The notes beneath the pieces are model-generated. The model was not told the DNA's origin, ran no database searches, and worked only from the letters and a program-made list of their open reading frames with translations. Position numbers and translations under genes: made by a program. Below are positions 53,765-63,371 of a stretch of 64,000 nucleotides of DNA, one piece after another (position 1 is the stretch's first letter; each line of letters starts with the position of its first letter). Where the stretch lies: positions 62,001 to 126,000 of the forward strand of contig NZ_JAEMGS010000006.1 of the NCBI RefSeq assembly GCF_017309075.1. The letters run 5' to 3'. The DNA is from Motiliproteus sp. SC1-56. GTDB taxonomy: Bacteria; Pseudomonadota; Gammaproteobacteria; Pseudomonadales; Balneatricaceae.

Positions 53765-55489
53765 CTACCCGCCCTGCCCACACTCGGCAAGTTCCACCCG
53801 GTCGCGTCCCCGCTCTTTGGCACGGTAGAGCGCCTGGTCAGCGCGATTGAGCAGCACCTCCCCCGAAGGACAACCCGAATCATGACAACTCACCACCCCG
53901 ATACTGACGGTCACCGGCTCCCCTTCGATCTCTTCCCTGGCGATGGCCGTGCGCAGTCGTTCAGCCAGCGCAGAGGCGCCGGCGGCGTCGGTGCTGGGCA
54001 GCAGCACCACGAACTCTTCGCCCCCGTAACGGCAGCAGAAATCCACTTCGCGCATCGTCGCCTGGGTAATACGACCAACGACCTCAAGCACCCGATCGCC
54101 CGCGGCATGGCCGTAGCGATCGTTAAACTGCTTGAAGTAGTCAATATCGAACATCAGCAGCGACAGAGGATCCGCGTTACTGCTGGCGCGCGCCACTTCG
54201 TACTCCAGCTGCTGGGCCAATGCGCGGCGGTTATGCAGCCCGGTCAAGCCGTCGGTACGGGATAAGCGTTCGAGGCGGCGCTGCAGCTGTTGCTCGTGGG
54301 TGATATCGCGGATCAAAACCGAGCTGCCGATAGAGTCGCCGGCTTCGTTAACGATGGTGGTCAACGCCACGTTGAGAATCCGGTCACGGTACTCCACCAC
54401 CTCAACCGTCTGCGCGGCGCCCGGCGCCCGCTCCCCGTCTAACGCGGCCCCGTCCAGAAGCCCCGCCAGCCCCTCCGCCCGGATACGCTCGGGGTCCTTA
54501 TCCAGGATGCGACTCACCGCCGGGTTGGTCAGTATGATCGTCCCCGCCGGATCGGTGGCGACAATGCCCTCGCGCGCGGTAAGAATGATGGTGGCCAGCT
54601 TGTTCTGCTCGCTTTCCAGCGCCTGGTAGGTACGTTTCAGGTCCCCGATCATGTGATTGAAACTGGCCGCCACCCGGGCCAGCTCATCGTCTCCGAACAC
54701 CGGCACCTGCCGAGACAGCTGGCCCCGGGCCACCGCCTGCATCGCTTCCGATACGCGAATGATGGGCCCGACGATCGAGCGCCTTACCAGGGTGATGGCG
54801 ACCGTCAGAATCAACACCAGTGACACGACCAGAATCACCAGCGCATCCAGCCGGGTGCTACGAATATCCTGATTCACCGCATCCAGCGAAGTGGTGAGCT
54901 TGAGCACACCGCGAACACCATTTTGTTCTTCGTGGCACTTGTCACACTCCTTGGCGAAGCGGATCGGGGCGAGGAAGGTTAATTGCTCCCCGCCGAGGGC
55001 GTTCTGTTCGTAGAAGGAGACGATCGTGCGCTGCGCCAACGCCTGTTGCAGGTTAGGGTCATTCGGTGCCAGTACCGGCACCCGACGCGTCTGACCGCGC
55101 CGCAAAAACTCTTCATCACCGCGATAACGGTTTACCGCATCAATGGTCTTGTTATCGCGAAAGGCTTCGTCGCCGTTGACGCGCAGAATGCGAAAGTCGG
55201 AGACACCATCCACGGTCTTGAGGTTGTCGGCAAAACTCTGGGCGATATCTGCATACCCTGCCAACATCACCGATTTGAGACTGCTGATCACACTTTGGGT
55301 GACCTGGCGCATCGCCTCTTCGTTGTTGGTCTGGATGTTGAGCCGTTGCCGCTCGGAATAGAAAAGCATGAGGGCACTGAGCCCTGCGGTGACACAGAGG
55401 GCGAGGATGGCAACCAGTCTGAAGCCCACCCGGTTAGGGAGAAGCCCGGGTTTACCCGCTGTTTGGGTCTGCGATGCGGCGCCCGTCAC
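53765..55489 (-). CDS. Diguanylate cyclase with periplasmic heme-c sensor (second copy)
   Basis: 574 residues, same layout: TM1 (about 24-43), periplasmic domain with CDKCH (C182-C185-H186), TM2, HAMP, PAS and GGDEF with RYGGEEF and I-site REVD. It is a paralogue of its neighbour: the periplasmic spacing and the sequence after the heme site (GVLKLTTSLDAVN versus GVIKLTTSLARVD) match closely. GTG start with GGAG 8 bases upstream. It is divergent from the cytochrome c' gene, a plausible electron or ligand partner. Confidence 0.9.
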   Translation of the reverse strand: MTGAASQTQTAGKPGLLPNRVGFRLVAILALCVTAGLSALMLFYSERQRLNIQTNNEEAMRQVTQSVISSLKSVMLAGYADIAQSFADNLKTVDGVSDFRILRVNGDEAFRDNKTIDAVNRYRGDEEFLRRGQTRRVPVLAPNDPNLQQALAQRTIVSFYEQNALGGEQLTFLAPIRFAKECDKCHEEQNGVRGVLKLTTSLDAVNQDIRSTRLDALVILVVSLVLILTVAITLVRRSIVGPIIRVSEAMQAVARGQLSRQVPVFGDDELARVAASFNHMIGDLKRTYQALESEQNKLATIILTAREGIVATDPAGTIILTNPAVSRILDKDPERIRAEGLAGLLDGAALDGERAPGAAQTVEVVEYRDRILNVALTTIVNEAGDSIGSSVLIRDITHEQQLQRRLERLSRTDGLTGLHNRRALAQQLEYEVARASSNADPLSLLMFDIDYFKQFNDRYGHAAGDRVLEVVGRITQATMREVDFCCRYGGEEFVVLLPSTDAAGASALAERLRTAIAREEIEGEPVTVSIGVVSCHDSGCPSGEVLLNRADQALYRAKERGRDRVELAECGQGG

Positions 55490-55669
55490 ACGGTACTCTC
55501 CACCTCATCTTCGTCAATAGAACCTCCCTACCTCTACCTAGCGTTCCGTTCTGTCCTTGCCGCGTAAATATGACTTATGTTAAGAGTCTATAGAATAATG
55601 CGCTATATAAAAACACTTCTTGCCGGCGCTAAACGACCGGCATAAACCCCATAATAGCGGAGTATTGTT

Positions 55670-56155
55670 ATGGACTTACCGGTAAGTGGAAAAAAAGCCC
55701 TCAGCCTGGCGCTCGGCCTTTCACTGTTCACGTCCGGCTTGGCGGTGGCCGCCGAGTTTGATGGGAAAAGCCAGATCAAGCTGCGCCAGGGGTTTATGCA
55801 GACCCAGAAGCGCCAACTGGTCAAGCTCACCGCCGTCGCTAAAGGGGAGGCTGAATTCAACGACGCCGCCGTCCAGCGAGCCGCCAACATGCGCAATCTC
55901 GCGCTGATTATTCCCGACGTATTCGAGGTCCCGTCGGGGTTGGACCAATTTGAAGGCACCCGGGCGCTGCCCAAGATCTGGCAGCAACCCGACGAGGTGA
56001 AAAAGCGGATACGGCGCCTGCGGGCCGAGACCGCGCGCCTGGTGGAAGTAGCGCTAGAGAAAGACCCTGAGGCGCTCGCCCAGCAGCTCAAGCGAGTGGG
56101 CGGCGCCTGCAAGAATTGTCACGACAACTTCAGAAAACCCTTGAAGAAACCCTGA
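55670..56155 (+). CDS. Class II cytochrome c (cytochrome c' family)
   Basis: 161 residues: signal peptide (cleavage near VAAEF, residue 28), a four-helix bundle and C-terminal CKNCH (C147-C150-H151) binding heme c, as in cytochrome c'/c556. Such proteins bind NO or carry electrons in the periplasm. It sits divergent to the heme diguanylate cyclases, with 180 bases between that include a hairpin (TGCCGG/CCGGCA, 55621-55642) and an AT-rich promoter area. GGAG precedes the ATG. Confidence 0.9.
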   Translation: MDLPVSGKKALSLALGLSLFTSGLAVAAEFDGKSQIKLRQGFMQTQKRQLVKLTAVAKGEAEFNDAAVQRAANMRNLALIIPDVFEVPSGLDQFEGTRALPKIWQQPDEVKKRIRRLRAETARLVEVALEKDPEALAQQLKRVGGACKNCHDNFRKPLKKP

Positions 56156-56168
56156 GAGTCTGTTGCCC

Positions 56169-57683
56169 TCACAGGCCGGAACGGATACTAAGGGTCTTAC
56201 GCCCTCCTCGCCCCGCCTCGCTCAGGGCACTGCCAATGGCCCCCAGGGCTTTGGTTTTGCGCCGGTGGACGACGGCTTTCCGTCTGTCGGTTTTCTCCAG
56301 AACCCGAGGCGCTTCCCCATCCGATTTAGCGGGGGCCACCCAGGCCCTCACCGGGGTGCTCGCTTCCTCTTCGGCTGACGTTTCAACCCTTTGAGCGTCC
56401 AGCAAGGCCCCGAGGCCTTTCAATCCGTTGACCATGCGCGCCTCCTGGGCCGCCATCTCGTCGGCAGAGGGTTCATCGTCAGCGGAAGACGCGGGATGCG
56501 CCTGGGCTCCGCCCGTCGGTGCGATTTCAGGCGCTGACGCGGAAGCAGGCGCGGGCCTGGGCGCAGGCGCTGCCGCCGGCTTGTCTCCCGTTTTCTGCTC
56601 AGACACCGGTGACCGCCGGTGAGCCTCCCGGTTCGCCACCTTGCCAGCCCCCTGTGCTTTGAGCTGGCTCAACAACGCGGTAATTTCCGCCTGCAGGGCG
56701 TCAAAGCCACCCTGCTCATTGCTGCTTGCAGCCATTAGTTCGGCCAGTGCGGCCCCCTGCTCATGAAGCTGACGCTGCGCATTACCGAGCGCCCGATTTG
56801 CTTCGGCAGATGCAGCTAATGCCGCCTGCGCCTCCCGGGCCCGCTCCTCGGCAACACGCTGCTGCACATCAAGTGCCTTCAGGGCCTGCTCGGACGCTTT
56901 TAACGCGCTGCTCAACAGGGCCGTCTGCGAGGCGGCCTGCTGCCACTGCGCCGACAGCGCCTGGGCCTTGTCGAGGGTACGCACCAGCAGCCCGGCCCCG
57001 GCCGCCAGCAGCGCCTGGCTCTCGTCGTTTAAGGGGGTAGCGGCGACGGCTGCTGATTGTTCAGGAGCCACTTGTGCATCCTGGTTGTTGGGACGTGCCG
57101 GCTTGACACTGTCTTTTTCTACAGTGCCAAGAGCGGGTCCGGCTTGTTCAACCATAGCCCTGGGTTGCTCAACCATAGGCCTGGGTTGCTCATCCATAGG
57201 GCTGGGTTGCTCACCCATAGGACTGGGTTGCTCAACCTTGGATCGGGACTCAGTCGGCCTCTTCGCAGACTCTGCCACTGTGGTCGGTTTCTTCGCCGGG
57301 CGTTTGGTTTCTGCCTGTTGCTGGACACCGGCGCGCGGCTCGTCTTCAAGATCCTTCATCCAGGCACGGTCAATATCCGCCTGCCGGTGCCGTTTGACTA
57401 CCGCATCGGTGCGGCCGAATTTGTAGCTGCGCAGCGAGCGGGCCTTGAGCTCCACGGTATGCAGCAGTTCGCGTTCACGCAGTTCGGAGATGTCCTCAGC
57501 AAAGTCCAGTTCGGTGATATCAAAGTTGGCCTCTCCATGCTCACGGATCTCCCGATAGAGGGGATAGTCGAGTCCCGCCTCAGCGGCTTGAATATAGAGC
57601 TCCCAGCGTTCAAAGATGTCGCTGCGGCATGAACCCACGTAGTTTTGCCCGGAAATTTTGCTGTGAATATTAAAAACGACCAC
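56169..57683 (-). CDS. GIY-YIG nuclease-like protein with repeat region and coiled coil
   Basis: 504 residues. N-terminal GIY-YIG-like domain (about 1-85: VFNIHSKISGQNYVGSC, RWELYIQAAEAGLDYPLYREI and RERELLHTVEL). A low-complexity, Pro/Glu/Met-rich segment with 7-residue repeats follows (about 147-182), then an Ala/Glu/Gln-rich coiled coil (about 235-330) and a Pro/Ala-rich tail ending basic. The GIY motif is degenerate, so nuclease activity is uncertain. GTG start with AAAGG upstream. It converges on the cytochrome gene (13 bases between stops). Confidence 0.75.
   Translation of the reverse strand: MVVFNIHSKISGQNYVGSCRSDIFERWELYIQAAEAGLDYPLYREIREHGEANFDITELDFAEDISELRERELLHTVELKARSLRSYKFGRTDAVVKRHRQADIDRAWMKDLEDEPRAGVQQQAETKRPAKKPTTVAESAKRPTESRSKVEQPSPMGEQPSPMDEQPRPMVEQPRAMVEQAGPALGTVEKDSVKPARPNNQDAQVAPEQSAAVAATPLNDESQALLAAGAGLLVRTLDKAQALSAQWQQAASQTALLSSALKASEQALKALDVQQRVAEERAREAQAALAASAEANRALGNAQRQLHEQGAALAELMAASSNEQGGFDALQAEITALLSQLKAQGAGKVANREAHRRSPVSEQKTGDKPAAAPAPRPAPASASAPEIAPTGGAQAHPASSADDEPSADEMAAQEARMVNGLKGLGALLDAQRVETSAEEEASTPVRAWVAPAKSDGEAPRVLEKTDRRKAVVHRRKTKALGAIGSALSEAGRGGRKTLSIRSGL
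57141..57240. repeat. 21-bp tandem repeat, about 4.7 units
   Basis: Imperfect units of 21 bases (core GGGTTGCTCAACCATAG) run from 57141. They lie in frame in the GIY-YIG gene and encode heptads of the form EQPxPM plus one residue. Length differences between strains by slippage would keep the frame, so copy number may vary. Confidence 0.85.
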
Positions 57684-58001
57684 GGGTGACCTTTGCGTTG
57701 ATGAGTAACGAAGTGGAAAAACGCGCTAAAAAAAGAGGAAAGGTGGCTGATGCCATTTCGGCCTGCCAGTCACGATTAGACGGGACCTGAAACCGAAGGG
57801 CGTCCTGCGCTGTTAACGATGAAAGGCGCGCATTATACCGCCCTGAACGGCTATTTAAAGGCTTGACATGCGACCCATAATCCGACGCAGAAGCGATGCC
57901 CTACCGACGTATTGAGCAACGCGCACAAGGTGACACTTTTTACGCCTGGGGTATACTGGAACACCCGATGCAACGGCAACAACCGACAGCCCAAAGCGCC
58001 C

Positions 58002-58955
58002 GTGAAGAACCGCCTGATCCTGACACTGACCACCACCCGCGGCTCCCGCCAGTTCTCACTGGGCAAGGTGGGAAAATACCTGTTTGGTCTCTTTGTGCTG
58101 ATGAGCCTGGCCAGTTTTTTTATCAGCAATGCGTTGCTGGTCAAGACATCGGAAGAGCTCACCAGTCTCACCCAGGATCACCAGCTCCTGGCCAACCTCT
58201 ATACCGACGCCGTTGACAGCCGTGAATCGGTCCGTACGGAGCTGGACAAACTCGCCAACACCCTCAACGCGGTCCAGGCTGACCGGGCCAAAGTCACCGA
58301 CGAGCGTGAGCGCTGGCGCCGCCCCCTCAGGGCCCTGGAGCTCGAACTGGGGCTGGAGCCCTCTACTCAGATGACCCTTGAGCGCGGCCGGGAGCTGCGG
58401 CGCATCGCCAACGAACGCCTGTTTATGCTCCGCGGGTTGCCCAATGGCTACCCCATCGAAGGGATCGCCCCGAGCGACCGTTTCGGCATGCGCAAGCACC
58501 CGGTGACCGGGGAACGCAAACATCACAACGGCATCGACTTCAGTGCCGACCGGGGCACTCCGGTCTACGCCACCGCTGACGGTGCCGTGGAGTACGCCGG
58601 TTACCACAAGTCCAGTGGCTACGGAAACCTGATCATCATCAACCACAACTTCGGTTTCAAAAGCTATTACGGCCACCTCAAAAAGCGCGAAGTCAACAGC
58701 GGCAGCCTGGTACGCAAAGGCCAGCTGATCGGCTACAGCGGCAATACCGGACTCTCCACCGGCCCCCACCTGCATTACGAAGTACGCTACCTGTTCAAAC
58801 CCCTGGACCCCCAACCCTTTCTCGACTGGGGAATGGAAAATTACACTGCGATTTTTGAACAGGTGGAGGGCATCAGTTGGGATTCATTACGCCAGTTCGC
58901 CGCCCTCACCCTGCCTACGCCATCGCCCGAAGCGCCCTTGGCCGCGTCCCCATGA
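58002..58955 (+). CDS. M23 family peptidoglycan endopeptidase
   Basis: 317 residues from a GTG at 58002: a membrane segment near residues 24-44, a coiled-coil region and a C-terminal LytM/M23 domain with zinc motifs HHNGIDFSADRGTPVYA and GPHLHYEVRY. The start at 58002 matches the usual opening (KNRLILTLTTTRGSRQF) of family members; a TTG at 57912 would add 30 residues without support. It lies 305 bases before the bactofilin gene on the same strand, the partnership known from Helicobacter and Caulobacter cell-shape genes. Confidence 0.87.
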   Translation: MKNRLILTLTTTRGSRQFSLGKVGKYLFGLFVLMSLASFFISNALLVKTSEELTSLTQDHQLLANLYTDAVDSRESVRTELDKLANTLNAVQADRAKVTDERERWRRPLRALELELGLEPSTQMTLERGRELRRIANERLFMLRGLPNGYPIEGIAPSDRFGMRKHPVTGERKHHNGIDFSADRGTPVYATADGAVEYAGYHKSSGYGNLIIINHNFGFKSYYGHLKKREVNSGSLVRKGQLIGYSGNTGLSTGPHLHYEVRYLFKPLDPQPFLDWGMENYTAIFEQVEGISWDSLRQFAALTLPTPSPEAPLAASP

Positions 58956-59260
58956 GCAGCCCCCTGTGGTGACAAGCGGGGTTCACTTTCCCTGCTATAT
59001 TTTTGCTTTATAGGGTGATCAACCCGCCGTTTTCCTGGCAAGGCCAGTGAATCGCCCCGGCCGCGGGGATAAGGGATATTTGAAGCGGCCGAACGCACCC
59101 ACAGCTGTTTTTCAGGGCGCCAATGGCCGGTTGCCGGCTGGCTCATTCTCGCGCTTGATCGTTCCCGGCGCCTTCCTTATCATCCCGGTGCCGCGGCATC
59201 AGCAAGGCTCTTGCCAGCGCTCACCGCAGCAGCGTTTTTTACCAGCCGATAGGTCTGCCT
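58956..59260. other. Intergenic gap between M23 peptidase and bactofilin genes
   Basis: 305 bases without a convincing frame on either strand. An AT-rich island (59000-59015, around TATATTTTTGCTTTATAGG) may be a promoter of the bactofilin gene. Nothing else stands out. Confidence 0.4.
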
Positions 59261-59713
59261 ATGGGAATTCTCAAAAAGTCCAGAACCCCAAAGCCCCCCC
59301 GCAGCGCGGTGACGATCATCGCCCAAGGCAACAAGTTCAGTGGCGAAATGAACATCGTCGGCAAGCTGCACATCGACGGTCTGTTCGAAGGCACCATCGC
59401 CTCTCTGGACAGCATTTCCGTTGGTCGCCGAGGCGAGGTCCGCGGCCAGGTGAAAGCCCATGAGATAACGGTCTCGGGGCTTCTCGAGGGGGAAGTACAC
59501 TGCCAGTGCATCACCATCGAAAACGGTGGGCGCGTCCATGGCGTGGTGCACAGCGAGGAGATGATCGTCGCCCGCAAGGGCAGTTTTCTTGGCGAGCGCC
59601 TGCTGCTTAACGAAACGCCCAGCCCGGAGGCGGAGCAAAGCGCCACCCCGGGCAATGAAGAGATCGCCAGGCTGCTCGATGACCTGCCCAGCTTTCGTGA
59701 CGGCAAGCGCTAG
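59261..59713 (+). CDS. Bactofilin (polymer-forming cytoskeletal protein)
   Basis: 150 residues with the bactofilin beta-helix core (about 18-115): IIAQGNKFSGEMNIVGKLHIDGLFEG and regular VSV/ITV-type turns (EITVSGLLEGEVHC). The tails are polar and acidic. It polymerises without nucleotide and positions envelope enzymes. With the M23 peptidase upstream, a role in local cell-wall shaping is likely. Confidence 0.93.
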   Translation: MGILKKSRTPKPPRSAVTIIAQGNKFSGEMNIVGKLHIDGLFEGTIASLDSISVGRRGEVRGQVKAHEITVSGLLEGEVHCQCITIENGGRVHGVVHSEEMIVARKGSFLGERLLLNETPSPEAEQSATPGNEEIARLLDDLPSFRDGKR

Positions 59714-59779
59714 GATGCCTCGGACCGGGGATAGACACGTTTGCTTTGGTGATTCGGCACACCCCCCAGGGACTCGCGT

Positions 59780-60271
59780 TTATTCGTTTTGCAACGAGAG
59801 CGGTTCCGCAGCCACCAGCATCCCGTTGTTATCTGCATACAGATAGTGCCCGGGCTCGAAGGTCACACCCCCAAAGGTAACGGCAACATTCAGATCGCCC
59901 AGCCCACGCTTCTCTGTTTTCATGGGATGGGCCGCAAGGGCCTTGACCCCGATATCGGTTTCCCCAAGCGCCTCCACATCCCGCACGCAACCCCAGATCA
60001 CGATCCCTTCCCAGCCGTTGGCGGCGGCCTTTGCCGCCAGCATATCGCCCAACATGGCGCGGCGCAGGGAGCCCCCTGCATCCACCACCAGCACTTTGCC
60101 CGCTCCCGGCTCGCTTACCTGCTCGCGCACCAGTGAGTTATCCTCAAAAGCTTTTATGGTGACGATTTGGCCACCAAATACCCGCCTTGCGCCAAAGCTG
60201 GCGAATATCGGCGTCACCACGGCGACTTTATCGGCAAAACGGTCGCATAAATCGGGTAATAGATCCTGCAT
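59780..60271 (-). CDS. rraA: Ribonuclease E activity regulator RraA / demethylmenaquinone methyltransferase-like
   Basis: 163 residues, the normal RraA length. Conserved blocks: [56 protein letters not shown] and [14 protein letters not shown]. RraA binds RNase E and slows RNA decay; some relatives are aldolases. I start at ATG 60271, after GAGGAG; the frame extends upstream without support. Confidence 0.9.
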   Translation of the reverse strand: MQDLLPDLCDRFADKVAVVTPIFASFGARRVFGGQIVTIKAFEDNSLVREQVSEPGAGKVLVVDAGGSLRRAMLGDMLAAKAAANGWEGIVIWGCVRDVEALGETDIGVKALAAHPMKTEKRGLGDLNVAVTFGGVTFEPGHYLYADNNGMLVAAEPLSLQNE

Positions 60272-60430
60272 GCTACGCTCCTCTCGGGGTTCAAAGGGGA
60301 TGATGCCGCCTGCACCTGGCCCTTGCACTACCACTTTAAGCTAGTCGAAGGAGGCGGGATTACGGTCCTGTAGGCGACGAGAACGGGTGAATCCGTTATG
60401 CTTTGTCTAACTCAAAGGGACCCCATTGCA

Positions 60431-63319
60431 ATGCGCAACATACTGATCCTTTTAACGATATTGGCCCTGACAGCGGATGTTCTGATCGAGTGGCAGTTGA
60501 GCCGGCAATACCGCAACGAGCAGAAACTGCAGGTTGTCGAGCGTGCCAGCCGCGTGCGCGCTCAGCTGGAGGGCACCCTCAACTCCAACCTCTATCTGGT
60601 ACAGGGGCTCGCGTCTGCCCTGGCAGTCAACCCACAGATGTCCCAAGAAGCGTTTCGCACGTTTGCCGCGGAGCTCTTCGGCTACGAGAACCAACTGAGA
60701 AACGTAGCCGCCGCCCCCGACCTGGTGATCCGCTATGTCTACCCGTTGCAGGGTAATGAAGGCGCCCTCGGGCTGGATTTTCGCCGCACACCAAGCCAGC
60801 GGGAGACCGCGCTGCGCGCCAAGGAGACCGGCAAGGTCGTGCTTGCCGGCCCCCTGGAACTGGCCCAGGGCGGGCGTGGCCTGATCGCCCGAATGCCGGT
60901 ATTCACCACGGGTCCGGAAGGCTCCAAACGGTTCTGGGGGCTGGTCTCCGCGGTGCTGGATCTCGAGCAGCTCTACCCGCACACTGGACTGTGGGATGAT
61001 GAACTGGCGCTGGCACTGCGGGGACGCGACGGCGACCGCGCGCGGGGGACGGTGTTTTTCGGGGAACCGGCCCTGTTTGCGGACGAGGCCGTACTGCTCG
61101 ACATCTCTCTCCCGTCCGGCGCCTGGCAACTCGCGGCCAAGCCGAAAGAGGGCTGGAAGACGCTGCCTTCCGAGGTATGGTGGGTCCGGATCACCCTGTT
61201 GGCACTGCTGCTCCTGAGCGCCTGGTTGCTTTTGCAACGACACCAGCAGCAACGCGCCCTGCAACTGCGTAACGCCAAGTTTTCCGCCACCTTCAACGAA
61301 TCGCCACTGGGCATGACCATTGCCCGGCTCCCCTCCACGCAGCTGCTCGAAACCAACGATGCCTTTACCGAACTGACCGGTCACTCCCGCCAGGCCTGCC
61401 TGGAGCGTCCTATCCACGAGGCACTGCAGGTCGACAAGCACCAGGACCTGCTGGCCGAAGCCCAACCCACCGGTCATCTCAAAGGCGTCGATTTAAAGGG
61501 CCGCAACCTCGCAGGCGAAGAGCGCTACTGGCGCTACTTCGCCTGTCGCTTCGAAACCCCTGAGGGGCCCCAGCTGTTGAGTCTGATTCAGGACATCACC
61601 CAGCAGACGCAGCTTCACCAGGAGCTGGAGCTGGCGCAGCAGGTGATCGAGAACACCAGCGACGGCGTAATGATCGCCGACGATCAATCCCGCATACTCA
61701 GCGTCAACCAAGCCTTTACTCACATTACCGGTTACAGCCGCGAAGAAGCCATTGGACAAAGCACCCGGCTGTGCAAGTCAGGGCGCCACGAAGAGACGTT
61801 TTATGCGGCCATGTGGCAGCAAATCATCTCCAAGGGACACTGGTCCGGAGAGATTTGGAATCGCCGCAAGAGCGGCGAAGTCTTCCCCTGCTGGCTTTCC
61901 ATCAACCGTATCCGCCAGGCGGACGGCGATACCAGCCATTACATCGCCGTATTCTCCGATATCAGCCAGATCAAGCAGGCGGAAAAAGAGCTCACCCAGC
62001 TGGCCTATTATGACCCGCTCACCGCGCTGCCCAACCGCGCCCTGTTCCGGGACCGGCTGGCGCAGGAGATTGCCGCCACACGGCGACAACAGGGGCGCTT
62101 TGCACTCTTTTTTATCGATCTTGACCGCTTTAAGGATATCAACGACTCCCTGGGCCACAACCTGGGCGACCAGTTGCTCCACGAGATGGCCTGCCGCCTG
62201 GCTCGCCTGGTCCGTGAAACTGACACCGCCGCGCGCCTCGGAGGCGATGAGTTCACCTTGATCATGGCCGAGGTCAACCGCCTGGAAAGCGTCACCCAGA
62301 TGGCCGAACGCCTGCTTTCAACCCTTGGACACCCCGTTTCGCTGGCAGGGCAGGAAGTACAGGTCGGCGCCAGCATCGGTATTGCGCTGTTCCCGGAGGA
62401 CGGCGATAACAGCGAAAGTCTGATCCAGCACGCGGACATGGCCATGTACCAGGCAAAAAGCCAGGGGCGCAATAACTTTCAGTTTTACACCCACAGCCTC
62501 CAGGAGCAGGTGCTGCAGCGCATGGCGCTTGAGCGTGAACTGCGCTTAGCGATCCAGGAGCAACAATTCTGCCTCTACTATCAGCCACAACTGGACCTCA
62601 ACAGTGGACAGGTGGTCGGCGCCGAGGCCCTGGTCCGCTGGATCCACCCGCACCGAGGCCTGGTCTCCCCGCTCGACTTTATTCCCCTGGCCGAAGAGAG
62701 CGGCCTGATCATCCCCCTCGGGCAGTGGATTCTAGAAGAAGCCTGCCGGCAAATGCGCCAGTGGCATACCGACGGCCTGGAGCATCTGCTGGTGGCGGTG
62801 AACCTGTCAGCCCGCCAGTTCAGCAGCCCTGAGTTGTTGGACCAGGTACTGCAGGCGCTGCAAGACAGCGGTCTTCCCCCACAGTCACTGGAGTTGGAAT
62901 TGACTGAAAGCATGCTGGTCGAAGATTCGAAAGGGGCGGCTGCCACCCTGAATCAGCTCCGCGAGCTGGGCGTCCAGCTCAGCATCGACGACTTCGGCAC
63001 CGGCTACTCCAGCCTCGCCTACCTCAAGCGCTTCCAGCTGGATCACCTCAAAATCGACCAAGGATTCGTTCGGGACCTGACCGTCGACTCTGAAGATGCC
63101 GCCATCGTCAAAGCGATCATTCTGATGAGCCGCGGCCTGGGGCTCAACGTGATCGCCGAAGGCATCGAAACGACACGGCAGAAGGATTTTCTGGTAGCCC
63201 AAGGCTGCCCCCGTGGGCAGGGCTACCTGTTCAGCGCGCCGCTGCCCGCCGACGAATTTATCGGCTGGCTAAAGAGATGGCAAAGCGACGGGGCGGGCAC
63301 CATGAACTATCAGATATAA
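60431..63319 (+). CDS. CHASE/PAS/GGDEF/EAL cyclic-di-GMP protein
   Basis: 962 residues from ATG 60431 (11 more from an upstream ATG at 60398): TM1 near the N-terminus, a periplasmic CHASE-like sensor (to about 250), TM2, two PAS domains, a GGDEF domain with intact LGGDEFTL and an EAL domain with intact EALVRW, DDFGTGYSSLAYLK and KIDQGFVRDL. Both activities are possible by residues; one usually dominates. The last base is 52 bases before the next gene. AAGGGA is a possible Shine-Dalgarno. Confidence 0.9.
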   Translation: MRNILILLTILALTADVLIEWQLSRQYRNEQKLQVVERASRVRAQLEGTLNSNLYLVQGLASALAVNPQMSQEAFRTFAAELFGYENQLRNVAAAPDLVIRYVYPLQGNEGALGLDFRRTPSQRETALRAKETGKVVLAGPLELAQGGRGLIARMPVFTTGPEGSKRFWGLVSAVLDLEQLYPHTGLWDDELALALRGRDGDRARGTVFFGEPALFADEAVLLDISLPSGAWQLAAKPKEGWKTLPSEVWWVRITLLALLLLSAWLLLQRHQQQRALQLRNAKFSATFNESPLGMTIARLPSTQLLETNDAFTELTGHSRQACLERPIHEALQVDKHQDLLAEAQPTGHLKGVDLKGRNLAGEERYWRYFACRFETPEGPQLLSLIQDITQQTQLHQELELAQQVIENTSDGVMIADDQSRILSVNQAFTHITGYSREEAIGQSTRLCKSGRHEETFYAAMWQQIISKGHWSGEIWNRRKSGEVFPCWLSINRIRQADGDTSHYIAVFSDISQIKQAEKELTQLAYYDPLTALPNRALFRDRLAQEIAATRRQQGRFALFFIDLDRFKDINDSLGHNLGDQLLHEMACRLARLVRETDTAARLGGDEFTLIMAEVNRLESVTQMAERLLSTLGHPVSLAGQEVQVGASIGIALFPEDGDNSESLIQHADMAMYQAKSQGRNNFQFYTHSLQEQVLQRMALERELRLAIQEQQFCLYYQPQLDLNSGQVVGAEALVRWIHPHRGLVSPLDFIPLAEESGLIIPLGQWILEEACRQMRQWHTDGLEHLLVAVNLSARQFSSPELLDQVLQALQDSGLPPQSLELELTESMLVEDSKGAAATLNQLRELGVQLSIDDFGTGYSSLAYLKRFQLDHLKIDQGFVRDLTVDSEDAAIVKAIILMSRGLGLNVIAEGIETTRQKDFLVAQGCPRGQGYLFSAPLPADEFIGWLKRWQSDGAGTMNYQI

Positions 63320-63371
63320 GGAGTTGCGCGAGCTTTTTGCCGGACCCGCGCGCCTGACCGAGGGGGGCTCC

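Noticed and set aside
57912-58001. TTG start extending the M23 peptidase by 30 residues
   Set aside because: The extension is not conserved in style, and family members begin at the GTG at 58002.
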